Notes: generated from the sequence alone by a model not told the origin. A stretch of DNA of 64,000 nucleotides from Amborella trichopoda (GCF_000471905.2 NW_006500104.1:3756873-3820872), one strand, 5' to 3'. Counted from the first letter of the stretch, positions 21,797 to 33,130 are shown. Made by a program: numbers and translations.

Positions 21797-24700
21797 TCTG
21801 GCTTGTTAGGGGCATCTTCAGGATCAATACTCATCATGTACATATCCTTACTTGGTTCGTTAGCTGGCTCCTCCAGAATGTCCCCCTTCAAATTGAAGGA
21901 TCAACAAAAGCCATGATCAGAACATGTTCACAGTTTTCCGGCTCTCATTCAACAAATTCCAATATTTGCTTTAATTTTCTTAACAAGTTCTCTGACAACA
22001 GGTCATGGTAAGCACCCACTATCTAAAACCATACGTGAAATGGAGAGAATAGGAGATTGTCAATTTAAATGTTGTTATGTCATGCATTCATATATATATA
22101 TATATAAGCAAACAAATGCTTGTACAAAGTTACAATCAGTGATTTAAAGCGCCTGGGCAGCAGCTGAGGCCGTCCAGAAGGCCTGGGCGCATCGCCCAAG
22201 CCTATGCTGCCAAATTAGGCAGGATATCCCTGGGCACCCTCCTAGGCACCCGGGAACCCGCCTAGGCGAGCACCCAGCCCTGGGCAGCCGCCCAAGGGCA
22301 GAAATGCCCCTCGTCGATGGCATTTGTTTGGTAATTTTTTTGATACAAAAGGGGCAAAATTGTGGGTTTTAGGTTCATTTGAAACCTAAAACCCATTAGA
22401 AGTTACAAGAAATTGATCTAAACATCACCCATTGATATTAGATTTAGTTTTGGATGTTTTACAAATCTATTAGAGGGTCTTTTAGAAGATTTTGAGTCCT
22501 TAGAAAATCTTAGAGGTGGAAGTTTAAATTTTAGAGGTGGAAGTTTAAAGATCGAGCAATCAAAGTTGGTGATTTTTGGATATGGACTTATGGTTATGGA
22601 CAATGGAGGAATGTGTGCTACGTGCACTTGTGTACTATACGTTTAATATGCTCTAAATCCCTAATTCTTATATGTTATACAGTTATGCTTATACCGTTAG
22701 ACTATAGAGACATTTTTTGCTACTGGGCCGCCCAAATTCTAGATGCCCGCCTAGGCGTTTGGAGGCCTAGAGCCCCTTGGGCCTCCTAGGCGCCGCCTAG
22801 CGCTTTTTGAAACATTGGTTACAATACAAAAATAGCATACTCAAACTGCGCAAAGAAACAACATTATTCAACATTAAAGACCTAATACGTAAATTACATG
22901 AGATTTGAAATTCACACTAAAACTTTAGAGTCAAGCTGAATGCTTTCTTAGTAAATCTAGACACAAGAGCAATATAATTGGAAACAATGAAAAGATCACC
23001 CACAAATTACTGAGATTTGACCTCTTTAAAACTTTTGAGGTATCTAGAAGGGACAGGCAGAACGACAAAATCTTTAAAGAGTTGAACATAGCATTCTGCA
23101 ATGAGAGAGGATAAGAGACTTGATTATCCAATAGTCTTGATCTCTGAAAAATGGCTCTCTCTTATGTGGTCTCAATACATCTGATTAGCAAACTGTCATG
23201 TCACATGATGTACTTTCCATATGTTGAATGAAATTTTTAGTCCCTCAAAGAAAAGTTTCATTTATCGTTTTGATTTCTAAGAATCTGGATTAAAGGTGAT
23301 GAAAAAAATGGGAAGAAGTTAGGAAAAAGAATTACCTAATGGCTAAGGTGCCAAAGGTTACGGTCTCTGCTGTAGATAGATTTCTCTGTCACAGGAACTG
23401 GAACACTGTGCTTCTTCGCATATTCAATTGCATCTTCTCTCCCTTTGATGTCCCACTCACGCCAAGGTGCAATCACATGGAGTTGGGGGTTTAATGCAAA
23501 GAAAGTTAGCTCAAACCGGACCTTCATTTACACATACCACATAGTTCAGACACAAATAAACATGCAAAATTAGATATATCATTTGTTAAAAAATTTATAA
23601 CGAGATATAAAGTGATCCCTTCCCAATGCATCCATGAGAAACAGCATCTGCTCCAACCTCTTTTGCAACTTCAACCATAGCCTGAAACGGACGAAAGAGA
23701 TGACAATATATTGATGAGAGGGCTAATTATTTAAACAATTTGCCCTGTCATTACAGGACTACGTTCTCTGCATCATTAAATTCCACTGTAGCACAACACG
23801 ATACAGCCTTTTAGCCATTTCCAAGTTGTCCCCTGGTGATGGCCAAGATGGACAATTGCACTGAGGAACAAAACAAATAAATTGATTCCACAGCCCTCGC
23901 ATCAATCAAAAAGGCATGATTTTACTGATATTATGTTAATAATTTTGCAACCAAAATTCATCATTAACTCATGCAGATCACAAAGAAGAAAAAGTTCTCC
24001 ATTTCTAGGATAAATCACCGAATATCCCACTCAGTTATTTTCTCCTAGAAAAATTTGGGTAATTTGTTTAATAGGCTACCCAATGGAAGCCAAGCAAGTA
24101 TCACATTTTCTTTTTTGTTTTTTTTTTTTCTTTTCTGTTCTTTTTTAACATTCTTTGACCCATGCAACACATAGAGTTTGTCTTTGTTTCATAGGTCCTT
24201 CAAAGTTCAAACCATAAAGATTTTATTACGCTCAAAATACAGAATGAATATTTTTTCTGTACGGCTCAAAAATTACCATTAACTACAAAGTTTTCTCAAT
24301 GTTTCCAGAAAAGAAATATCGACGGCTTCCTGAATAACCAAGAGTGTCTGTCGTACCATTTTTCTTAAGTAATAAAACTCAATCGAAAAAAAGAAGCATG
24401 TGCTAGAAGTTAGAAATGACAAAATTGATGTTATAAATTGCTAGAGGAAAAGACCAAAATGCCCCTCTCAAGAGAAGAACATAGAAATTGCACAGAGAAG
24501 TCTTCAATGCCAGGAATACTAAGGGAAGTGCTTCCAGTTGCTGCAAAAATTTATTTTAGCCAGCTGCATTCCGATATTGGAAAGCAGTAACACGTTTTTA
24601 TACATCTGATGTTATGAAAATCACCATTTTACCATTTCTGGAAGTAGCACAACATTTCCTTCATCTATTTGAAGGCCTGGCCACTTTCAAACCTTTGAAT

Positions 24701-25555
24701 CCCTTATAGAGGGAAAATCACACTATTTATGTAAGGCAGAAAATATATCCACTATCATCATAAATGAAGATTGTAGAATATTTGAGCACCATGAAAAGTT
24801 CAGCTATTTGAAACATGGCAATAGCAATCTACATGTAAAAAACGCCTCACATATTGGCATGTACAATAGAAATTCAGGGCAAGGCATACTGAAACATCAC
24901 CTTAGCAATAACAGGGCGTGCCATAGAAGTACCTAGCAAGTACTTCCTTTCATAAATGGCACCGGCACGCAAACAAGGAAATATAAAGTCCTTCACAAAC
25001 TCCTCTTTTAAATCCCTTACAACTAACTGACTTGCACCACTTGATTTAGCCTTTGCCTCCAGACCTCCAGCTCTTGCATACCCTTCGAAATCATATTTTA
25101 GCAATTAGTAAATCAGCATTCCCCTTAAGAACTACTCATAAAATGCATTCACGACACAAAGGAAAAGAAGAAAGTAAAACTGATTACGGTATTAGGTATG
25201 TACATAAGAATAAATGCTTCACCAGTGTCTTTATACAGACAACAAAACATGTATAAACATTTTGGAATCAAAGCCATTCAATACCGAGGCCACATTAGTA
25301 TGACTCATCAGAGCATCAAAATATGTTCTAATAAGGGATATTATCTTTCTTTTTTTTTTGGAGAGATTGTAAGGGATGTTGTCATTAAACATCAATTTTT
25401 GTATCAATTAAGTTTCAGAAAAACTAATTAAAAGAATGTCGAAAGAATAATCACAACAAAGATAGAGAAAAATGCAAAAACTATCTCCATACTTAACAGT
25501 ACGCACCTGCCCAAGATCTGCAGTGAAGCATACTACATCACAACCATAGTTCTCC
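21797..25555 (-). pseudogene. Argininosuccinate synthase pseudogene, exons 3 to 7
   Basis: Argininosuccinate synthase joins citrulline and aspartate in plastid arginine synthesis. Minus-strand exons follow the known order: 25507-25555 (ENYGCDVVCFTADLGQ), 24901-25082 (GASQLVV..., [20 protein letters not shown]), 23619-23681 (VAKEVGADAVSHGCIGK), about 23332-23533 ([34 protein letters not shown]) and 21797-21885 (GDILEEPANEPSKDMYMM). Exon lengths and phases agree with the family. Damage: exon 4 is 182 nt where 183 are expected, with one G missing after the codons for ELE; exon 6 lacks two bases and its acceptor; its last codon before the donor is TAG where Glu is expected; all exons after the seventh are absent. 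Exon 2 lies on the other strand (27005-27148). It also hosts a hAT-like element between exons 6 and 7. Confidence 0.93.
22137..22817 (+). mobile_element. CCTAGGCG-type hAT-like non-autonomous element with perfect 8-bp target duplication
   Basis: Left end cagtgatttaaagcgcctgg; the reverse complement of the right end reads caatgtttcaaaaagcgcta. The 8-mer gttacaat flanks it exactly on both sides (22129-22136 and 22818-22825). The ends are built of CGCCTAGGCG and CCTGGGC words; the middle is AT-rich with short open frames but no transposase. It sits in the intron between synthase exons 6 and 7, in a gene already transcribed from the other strand. Confidence 0.92.
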
Positions 25556-25644
25556 CTGCAGAACATCACAAAAAAGCAGCAGATTTTAGTTTACGTAAGA
25601 AAAATTGGCCAGGTCGACATCAACAAGTTAAATTAATTAAAGGG

Positions 25645-26095
25645 AAAATGATGAGATTAGCCCACTAGCTCATATGAACATATGAGCCCAATGGCCCAGA
25701 TTGAATCTAGGCAGATTTGACGGTCGCACCCTCATTTTGATCTGACGATCACGACCTCATTTTTTTTCTACTAATCCAAATAATTTAAAATTTTAGACGT
25801 GTGTTCTTCAAAAATAGGATAATCTAATAAAAATATCAACAAAATAATTTACAATAAATATATTGACCAAAATACCCCTGAAATGTTTTGGAGGTATTTT
25901 GGTCCATGTATTTTTTGCGAATTATTTTTTAAATATTTTTTATTAGGTGTATCTTGTTGAGAAGAATAGATGTCTAAAATTTTAAGTAATTTGAATTTGT
26001 AAAAAAAAAAAATTGAAATTCAAACAAGAAATGAGGTCGTGACCGTCAGATAGTGGTGTTTAGACCATGACTGGCTAATTTTTAGGGATTTTGTT
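25645..26095. mobile_element. MITE candidate with gagattagcc ends
   Basis: gggaaaatgatgagattagcc at the left pairs with ggctaatttttaggg at the right. Just inside, atctgacgatcacgacctcat pairs with atgaggtcgtgaccgtcagat as a long inverted repeat. Further in, ccaaaatacccctg and ggtattttgg form the same type of hairpin as in the 4742-5235 element. The left end also contains the perfect palindrome gctcatatgaacatatgagc. A second left-end copy lies near 27369. Confidence 0.6.
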
Positions 26096-26099
26096 GATA

Positions 26100-27000
26100 A
26101 TCTTGATTTTGATTCAAATTTTATCTTTTCTTGAGTGAACTTATCCCAAAAGCTTCTATCTTAAGTTGATTTTTTCTAATTTTTTTTAGCATTTAAAGAT
26201 AACTTTCTATATTAAGGATGATTTACGAGGGTTTTAGGATTTTTTAGGAGATCCTCTAGGGTGTTTCTAGAAGGTCAGGAACATGGTAAGTAACTAAAAG
26301 AAAAGGTGATCTAGGGTGTATTAGGTTAATTTGGTCCCTAGAGATCGACTAGGCATTTTTAAGGATTTAAAAATTGGGGAAAATAGAGAAAAAAAATAGC
26401 CAATTTCAAAATGAGGTGTATTTCTTATTGGTTGTTTGTGAAACTGTTTGTTTGTTCCTGAACACCTGATAATGATTTATCTATTCCTTACCGTTGAGGA
26501 AATTCTCAAGTTATCTCAATTACTATTAACGTGGTTTTTGATCAGATTGGCACAAAGTTGAGTGGGTTTGTGGTACTGCAATCATACAGCATTAACAGAT
26601 CTCTTAGAACTATTCCGATATCACCATACATAGATATAAAAACTTAGCTTTTTTTGAAAATTAAAATATAAAGTCTAATGAAAGCACTTCCCTAGTGGCC
26701 TGGTCTTCATATATATATATATGTGTGTTTTATTCTACTGTGGTGCTAGTACATGCTCTTGATTGAAGGGTTTCCATTCTCTCTCCCTTGAACATTTTCT
26801 AATCTTCTTCTACCTTTTTCATTTAATTTTTGTTGTAACGAATGACTCCATATCTGATTTGGGTAAGATTGTATTTTATTCATCCAAAATAAGGAATTGA
26901 ATATCTAATTACAAGTACATGCTGAATTGAACAAATCAAATCTTACCGTGCATCACATATTGTTGAATTTTATTGCTTTGCTGTTCTTTTATGTTTTAAT
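26100..27000. other. Non-coding stretch between inverted synthase exons
   Basis: AT-rich sequence with a short (AT)n at 26710-26722. No exon or element end recognised. One breakpoint of the exon 2 inversion should lie here or just left of it. Confidence 0.4.
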
Positions 27001-27004
27001 CCAG

Positions 27005-27148
27005 TTATTAAGATAGCAGTAACTTAACTAGTGGTGAGACAAACATACATGTGACTCCCAAGGGAGCAGGGTTATGTGGGAATCTTAACAAAGTGGTTTT
27101 AGCCTACTGCGGTGGCTTGGATACTTCAGTTATTGTACCGTGGCTGAG
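27005..27148 (+). pseudogene. Argininosuccinate synthase exon 2, on the opposite strand to exons 3-7
   Basis: The plus strand reads [20 protein letters not shown] and then TSVIVPWLR, the N-terminal nucleotide-binding part of argininosuccinate synthase. The usual loop is AYSGGLDTS; here Ser is Cys. The exon ends ctgag|gtttat, and its phase fits exon 3 (cag|ggagaac) exactly: AG joined with G makes the Arg codon. But exon 3 is on the minus strand at 25507-25555, so the two cannot be spliced together. The best acceptor, ttttaatccag at 27004, would put an in-frame TAA in the exon start; a weaker one follows at 27012. Confidence 0.88.
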
Positions 27149-27368
27149 GTTTATTTTCTGTTGCTTTGGCCATAACTGAGTTAAAAATGTACAATTTTAT
27201 AGCCATTTTCTATTGGGTTTGCTCAATTTTAGGAAATTGGTTCATATTTCCATATTTCCTCAAGTTACAAGTGACTGATTGGCATAAGATTTGCATTAGA
27301 TTTGTAGGATTCAAATTATAGCTGTTCATTAATTTGACTCTTATTTTTATAATTTTTAATTGAAAAAT

Positions 27369-27435
27369 ACTGAGATTAGCCTACTAACTCATATGAACAT
27401 ATGAGCGCAACATCTGACCATGCAATCTCTATTGA
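27369..27435 (+). repeat. Partial copy of the gagattagcc MITE left end
   Basis: gagattagcctactaactca followed by tatgaacatatgagcgcaac matches 25651-25690 with few changes and in the same orientation. The rest of the element is not seen. Confidence 0.6.
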
Positions 27436-27631
27436 ATTTTAAATTTACTAGTTTTGTAGCGATAGACCAAGGGATCTCAAATTTAAAATCCTCTTGATTT
27501 CGAGCTGTAAACAATACTAAAACTCCAAATGGAAAAAATGCATTTTAAATAAAAACTAACGGAAAAGTCTCAGAAAAAAGAAATAACACTCATCATATAA
27601 ACTTTCAAGACAAGAAAAGCATTTCACCCAC

Positions 27632-27705
27632 CTTCAGATACAGAGATGAATTCCTTCCACCCTGGATCCTATCCCCATTCAAAGTTGTGCCTTCTATAAA
27701 ACAAG
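27632..27705 (-). pseudogene. Possible argininosuccinate synthase exon 1 (transit peptide part)
   Basis: On the minus strand an open stretch rich in Ser, Arg and Asn (GDRIQGGRNSSLYLK) ends at a good donor (ctgaag|gtgggt). Its position, upstream of exons 3-7 and on their strand, and its composition suit a plastid transit exon. No ATG is chosen, and transit peptides are too variable for proof. Confidence 0.3.
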
Positions 27706-28489
27706 GAAGAACGATTTCTCAAAACCAATTCCGCAAATACACATGCAATTTGTTGGTCCATAGTTGTACTAACCGTTGCCAAACTAGTTTTCAGCAATTA
27801 TTCATCAAACTCAGAGAATTGGAATATCTTAAATGCTGCGATAAATAGACGACCTGAAAATAAATAAGTATCCTATGCAACTAGCCCCATGTTCACATAA
27901 TTTGCAGACACTTATTGACAGGTACTGCTCTCTTTGTACGAAGAGTTGGCACCAGAAATCCATTTTCTAATAGACTTATTAAGATTTATTTAATTGGAAA
28001 ACTTATTAAAATGTCCATCCTATCGTTTCAAAATCTTCCCTTGAAGAATTAGCCCCATATTAGACACCATATGGTGTCTTTTCTTCTACATTACTCTGAA
28101 ATGTGGTCCATTTTCTAGTCTTAGACAGCAAACTTTAATGACACATACATTCTCAGGTTACATTGTCTTTCTGAATTGAGAAAATACCAGCAATTGAGGC
28201 AAGAACCCGAATGTCGGGAGATAGGAAGAGACAACGGAAATGCCCCCAAAATGATGCCATAAAAAAATGTCATCGGCCTCAACTAATAATGGGGGATTAC
28301 CTCGACGTTCATGTCCTATTAGGTCAGTAGGTCCATGTAAAATATATGTAAAGTAATTAGGAGAAACTTACCTACTACATCAGTAGATCCATTAAGGGGA
28401 AGGTGAAGTTATCAGCTGAAATGTTTTCATGTAACATGTGGATGTAGAGAGAGAGAGAATTAGGTGGGAATGCACTTGACGACAATATT
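27706..28489. other. Non-coding stretch, nothing recognised
   Basis: No coding frame or element end recognised. A GA run (gagagagagagaat) lies at 28447-28460. Confidence 0.4.
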
Positions 28490-28776
28490 CTTCAATATTT
28501 ATGTGAGTACTGGTATTTTTTGAATATATTTATATTTTTGGTAACATGTTGGATGAATGGAAGGAACCAGCGTTTTAAAAAACGCCGAGTCGAACCGGAC
28601 TCGCCCGATTCGACTCGGAATTCGCGAAAAGGGATCGGATCGATTGAAAAATCGGAAATCGTCCGGTTCCAGAGAGAACCGGACGATTCCGTACAGTGAC
28701 TCGCCGATTCACTGTATGGAATAGGCGAGTCCGAACAATGAATAGGCGAGTCCGTACGGAGTTTTTTTTTTTTTTG

Positions 28777-29324
28777 NNNNNNNNNNNNNNNNNNNNNNNN
28801 NNNNNNNNNNNNNNNNNNNNNNNNNNNNNNNNNNNNNNNNNNNNNNNNNNNNNNNNNNNNNNNNNNNNNNNNNNNNNNNNNNNNNNNNNNNNNNNNNNNN
28901 NNNNNNNNNNNNNNNNNNNNNNNNNNNNNNNNNNNNNNNNNNNNNNNNNNNNNNNNNNNNNNNNNNNNNNNNNNNNNNNNNNNNNNNNNNNNNNNNNNNN
29001 NNNNNNNNNNNNNNNNNNNNNNNNNNNNNNNNNNNNNNNNNNNNNNNNNNNNNNNNNNNNNNNNNNNNNNNNNNNNNNNNNNNNNNNNNNNNNNNNNNNN
29101 NNNNNNNNNNNNNNNNNNNNNNNNNNNNNNNNNNNNNNNNNNNNNNNNNNNNNNNNNNNNNNNNNNNNNNNNNNNNNNNNNNNNNNNNNNNNNNNNNNNN
29201 NNNNNNNNNNNNNNNNNNNNNNNNNNNNNNNNNNNNNNNNNNNNNNNNNNNNNNNNNNNNNNNNNNNNNNNNNNNNNNNNNNNNNNNNNNNNNNNNNNNN
29301 NNNNNNNNNNNNNNNNNNNNNNNN
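28777..29324. other. Assembly gap (548 N)
   Basis: Ns inside the hAT-like element, between a poly-T tract and the minisatellite that resumes at 29325. Confidence 0.95.
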
Positions 29325-29650
29325 TGATTGAATTTTTTGTAATCCATGATCGAACTGTTTTTTTCTTTTTTTGTAATCCACGATTGAATTTTTTGTTTTT
29401 TTTTGTTTGTTTTTTTTTGTAATCCATGATCGAATTTTATGTAATCCAAGATCGAATTTTATGTAATCCATGGTCGAATTTTATGTAATCCATGATTGAA
29501 TTTTTTGAGAATTTGTGATTTTTTTTTTTTAATCCATGATCGAATTTTTTTTTGTAATCCATGATAGAATTTTTTGAAAATTTGTGACTTTTTTTTTAAT
29601 CCATGATCAATTTTTTTGAAAATTTGTTATTTTTTTTTTTAATCCATATT
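29325..29650. repeat. Minisatellite of gtaatccatgatcgaatttt units
   Basis: About ten irregular units of about 20 to 45 bp, each containing aatccatgatcgaatttt with poly-T spacers of varied length. It lies inside the hAT-like element next to the N gap, and gives rise to meaningless open frames full of DYKK. Confidence 0.9.
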
Positions 29651-30454
29651 ATTCAAAGAGAAAATGAGAGAGATGATGATTCTGAGGCCACCATATCCCA
29701 GCCATATTATTCACATATCGAGTCCCAACAGCAACAGTGTAGGGATAAGCACGAAATATTATAAATTAAATGCTGAATGGCGGTTCATGCAGGGAAAGAA
29801 CATATCAATATTCGCATATTCATTCAAAAACATGAAAATTCTTAATGGAGTACCCTCATTTTTTATTGAATTCTTAAAAAACAATATTTATAATGAATTT
29901 TAATAATTTTTTCGAATTTTTTTAAAGCTTTATTCTGACCGATTCACCGGGTTATCGATCCGGATAACCGATTCGCCGATCCGAATCGATTTTTTGGAAG
30001 CCCAAGGTCACCGATCCGTTTTTTAAACCATTGAAAAGAACCTTATTTAATTATAAAATAATTTTTAAAAATTATATTTTACACATTATATCAATAAAAT
30101 ACATAATAAACAGTATTATAGGCAGTTTTCAACTTTCCCATTGCCAAACAGGCCAAATTACCATTACCACAGTTTATCGAAGAGGGTTTCTAGCTTTCAC
30201 CCTACGAATTTTTACCCGCATTTTATAATCTAAGAAGTCAGCAGCAGGGGTGATCCCGGGGATACTGCAGTGAAAGCTATCAAATGCTACCTCGATGAAA
30301 GTCGGAACTCCCATAAAACGCATGGACGCCCCATCTTTCTAAACCCTAAACTTCTTGAAGTAAAAAAAAAGCCCACTCGCCCCATCATAGAGTTCTACCA
30401 ATGCTGAAAAGCATCACGAAGAAGATAATCTGCAAAAATTAGTGAGTTTTTACC

Positions 30455-31535
30455 TTTTTTACTATTTATTAAGCAGATAAGCCCGCAATTTGTTAACTGT
30501 TAATTTATATTAATTTATATTTTTTTCATTTTCTGTTAATTGTTAATTTGTGTTCATTTTTGTTTTTGGTTATTCTCAATATAGGGATCCATTTCTCAGT
30601 AACTTTTTACTGTTTATAAGCAAAAAAACTCGAAATTTGAATTTTTCTATTTTTCATTTTCTGTTAACTGTTAATTTGTATTATATATATTTTGTCCTGG
30701 TTATTCTCAATGTAGGGATTCCTGTTAACGATTTGGGGGTTTGTTCTTTAGTTTTTTATTATTTTTATATAGCTAATATCACCATTGATTATTTGTACTT
30801 TTTTTTGTGCTTAAAAACAATCACCTTCTGATAATCCTCAAATATAGCAAGGTGATTTTTGTTTTTTCTTCTTTAGTTTTCTTTTTTAATCTCGAACTGT
30901 CCCCGTTTTCCAATTTTGGGGGATTTTTTTTTTTCCCCTTACGTTTGCGTTCTTTTTTTTGTTTGTGCTCTGTATTTGTTATGGTGTGATAAATGTGCAC
31001 TTCTTCATTTGCTAATGAATGAACCTGTAAATATTCCATGCTGTATGTACACCATCATTTGTAGATCTCTGACTTAAGGTCTTGACAAATTGCATTGAAG
31101 GAGTAGCACCAGTATGCTTTTTAGGGTTTTCTTATGCTTCTTCATTATTGCAGTCTCTCTATATTTTAATTATTGCAGAAATTGCAGTGAAGGATTGGCC
31201 TCTCTCTCTTCCTGTCTCATATTTTCTCTCTGTCTCTTACTAGTTTCTGGGTCGATAGTAATGGACTAATCTCCCTTCCTCAGCTTAGTATTCATAATGT
31301 AGTCTTTCTCTCATCACATTAACTGTTAAGTGCACCATTTTTTTTTACTGGTTTACTGAATTTCTAGCTTTTTTTTTTTTGTTTTTTGGCTTGGCTTGAT
31401 AACATTCTATACAAATAGACTGCGTTCCCTGCATCACTGTTGTATTACACTTCTAGGCAATTTTTTTGAGTATCTAGTGCCTCATGGTTATGGGATTTGG
31501 GGGTTGTTTGTCATTTTTTATGTATTTTTGTTTAA
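30455..31535 (+). repeat. Left arm of a large imperfect inverted repeat
   Basis: This arm matches the reverse complement of 33505-34585 along about 1.1 kb. Paired landmarks: tattaagcagataa (30467) with ttatctgcttaata (34565); tatatagctaatatcacca with tgatattggctatata; the ttagggttttcttatgcttc phrase (31121) with gaagcataagaaaaccctaa (33891); and ttgtcattttttatgtatt with aatacataaaaaatgacaa. There are small indels but no coding sequence. Confidence 0.85.
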
Positions 31536-31633
31536 CTAATCTACTTCACATCCTTATTTGAGAAACTGCCCGGATGTTGTTTGAATGACAGTTCACGTCA
31601 TCCATGTAGCTCTATCTATTGAGTTAGCTCTGT

Positions 31634-32085
31634 CAGTGTTTCAAAAAGCGCTAGGCGGCACCTAGGCGGTCGGGGGATCCAGGACACCCAGCGCCTAGGC
31701 TAGCATCCAGAACCTGAACGGCCAAATAGAATTTTTTTTTTTGGGATTTTCTCTATCTAAAATAGCCTCTAATGGGTTTTAGATTTCAAATAAACTTAAA
31801 ACCCACAATTTTTCCCCTTTAGTATTAAAAAAGTGACCCAAAAATACCCTCAAGGAGCCGCATTTCCACCCCTGGGCGGGGCGCAGGCCTTGGGTGGCTG
31901 CCCAGGCGGGCGCTTAAGCGGGTTCAAGCGGGAAGCCTAAGCGGGTTCCCCGGTGCTTAGGCGGGCGCCCAGGATATCCGCCTAGTCCTGGGCGATGCGC
32001 CCAGGGATATCAGCCTAGTCCTGGGCGATGCGCCCAGGCCTTCTGGCCCGCCCAGGTGCTGGGCGGTCTGGCTTTTAAAACTCTG
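31634..32085 (-). mobile_element. CCTAGGCG-type hAT-like element, second copy
   Basis: It starts cagtgtttcaaaaagcgcta and ends gcttttaaaactctg, in inverse orientation to the copy at 22137-22817; shared internal text includes taatgggttttag and gcccaggccttctgg. The 8-mers agctctgt (31626-31633) and agctttgt (32086-32093) flank it, 7 of 8 identical. It sits in the spacer of the large inverted repeat. No transposase. Confidence 0.87.
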
Positions 32086-32689
32086 AGCTTTGTTGTTCTG
32101 TATTGAGTGAGTTGCCTATGCCAAAGAGAAGAGAACAACTATTGATGCTACTTCCAAGAAGCAAGAACTCACAAGGTAACCTTCTCAAAACAACTAGTTT
32201 CTAGTGGTTGATAATCGAAATAAGGTGTTGATAATCGACACCAAAGCAATCTTATCAAAGACCCCCCCAACCTTTTCAATGCCCTTTAGAAAATTATTGC
32301 TGAGTTATCGAAGGTTTTCTTCATTATGCTGCAAATTGTTGCAACACTTTATTATAAATATTAGCTTCCAATGAAATGGACATCTGGAACCCGGTTAGAA
32401 AGGAGATGAGTCCGATGGCTGTGTATTTAAGAACTAGTGCTTGATTTTGCTTCCAATGAAATGGACATCTAGAACCTAGCTTTCTAGCTCTATTTCCCTT
32501 GCATTTCATGTCATATTTCCAGTTGGAATTTTTTCATGCATTGATCAATGCTTAGTGATGAAGTTTATTGTATGAATTAGTAATCAATAACTTTTAAATA
32601 TTTATTTCTTAAATAAATAATATATGTTTGCTCTTGAGAGCTGCTTGTGCATTGAGTGAAATTTTGACATTAAGAAAATCAATTTTTTT

Positions 32690-33035
32690 CAATATTTATG
32701 TAAATATTGGTATTCTTTGAATCTATTTACATCTTTGTTAATATGTTGGATGAATGGAAGGAACCTTATTTAATTACAAAATGTTTTTAAAAAACTGCAT
32801 TTCGCACATCATATCAATGAAATACATAATGAATAGTATTACAGGCTGTTTCCAGCTTTCCCATTGCCAAACACGTGAAATTACGAGTGCCACAATTTGT
32901 CAAACGGGGTTTCCAGCTTTCACCGTACCAGCTTTCACTTGCATCCCAGAATCTATGAAAGTTAGCAGCAGGGTGGCTCCCAGGGACACTGTAGTGAAAG
33001 TTATCAAATGCTACCTGAAGCACGTAGCACAACAC
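32690..33035 (+). repeat. Dispersed repeat, uninterrupted sister copy (empty site)
   Basis: It aligns with 28490-28567 plus 30034-30300 and reads gaatggaaggaaccttattt across the point where the sister copy carries a 1.47-kb element. This is the pre-insertion state. Confidence 0.85.
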
Positions 33036-33130
33036 ACATAAATATTCATGGCGACATTGCAGGCCATCTCCTCCTCCTGTAACAGTACAAGACTCTCTAA
33101 CTATCTTCCGGGTCTCTCTCTCTCTCTGTG

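Larger units (their letters stand above)
28568..30033 (-). mobile_element. GATCCGG-type hAT-like element, complete copy (contains N gap)
   Basis: It reads as the reverse complement of the element at 12772-13759: it starts cagcgttttaaaaaacgccg and ends ccgttttttaaaccattg. Target duplication: gaaggaac (28560-28567) and aaaagaac (30034-30041), 6 of 8 identical. The empty site at 32755 region still reads gaaggaac once, so the right copy mutated. The core has GAACCGGACGATT-type palindromes at one end and GATCCGG words at the other, with a long AT-rich minisatellite between. Confidence 0.88.
28490..30300 (+). repeat. Dispersed repeat interrupted by a hAT-like element (filled site)
   Basis: The two flanks, 28490-28567 and 30034-30300, together match the uninterrupted sequence at 32690-33015: the phrase tgttggatgaatggaagga, then cttatttaatta, cccattgccaaaca and tatcaaatgctacct. 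The insertion between them is the element at 28568-30033. Both copies have the same orientation. The nature of the repeat is unknown; the ccattgccaaaca..gtttatcgaa part resembles common plant MITE ends. Confidence 0.8.

Noticed and set aside
25651..27435. The two gagattagcc MITE ends as the cause of the synthase exon inversion
   Set aside because: They are in the same orientation; inversion by recombination needs inverted copies. The palindrome within them leaves a small chance, so this is not proven either way.
28492..29471. Four overlapping long open frames around 28.5-29.5 kb
   Set aside because: They consist of Ns plus a minisatellite (DYKK-type repeats) and GC-rich element ends; no coding meaning.
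29325..29650. Regular units with spacers, CRISPR-like at first sight
   Set aside because: The units and spacers vary in length, spacers are poly-T, and the setting is a plant transposon; it is a minisatellite.
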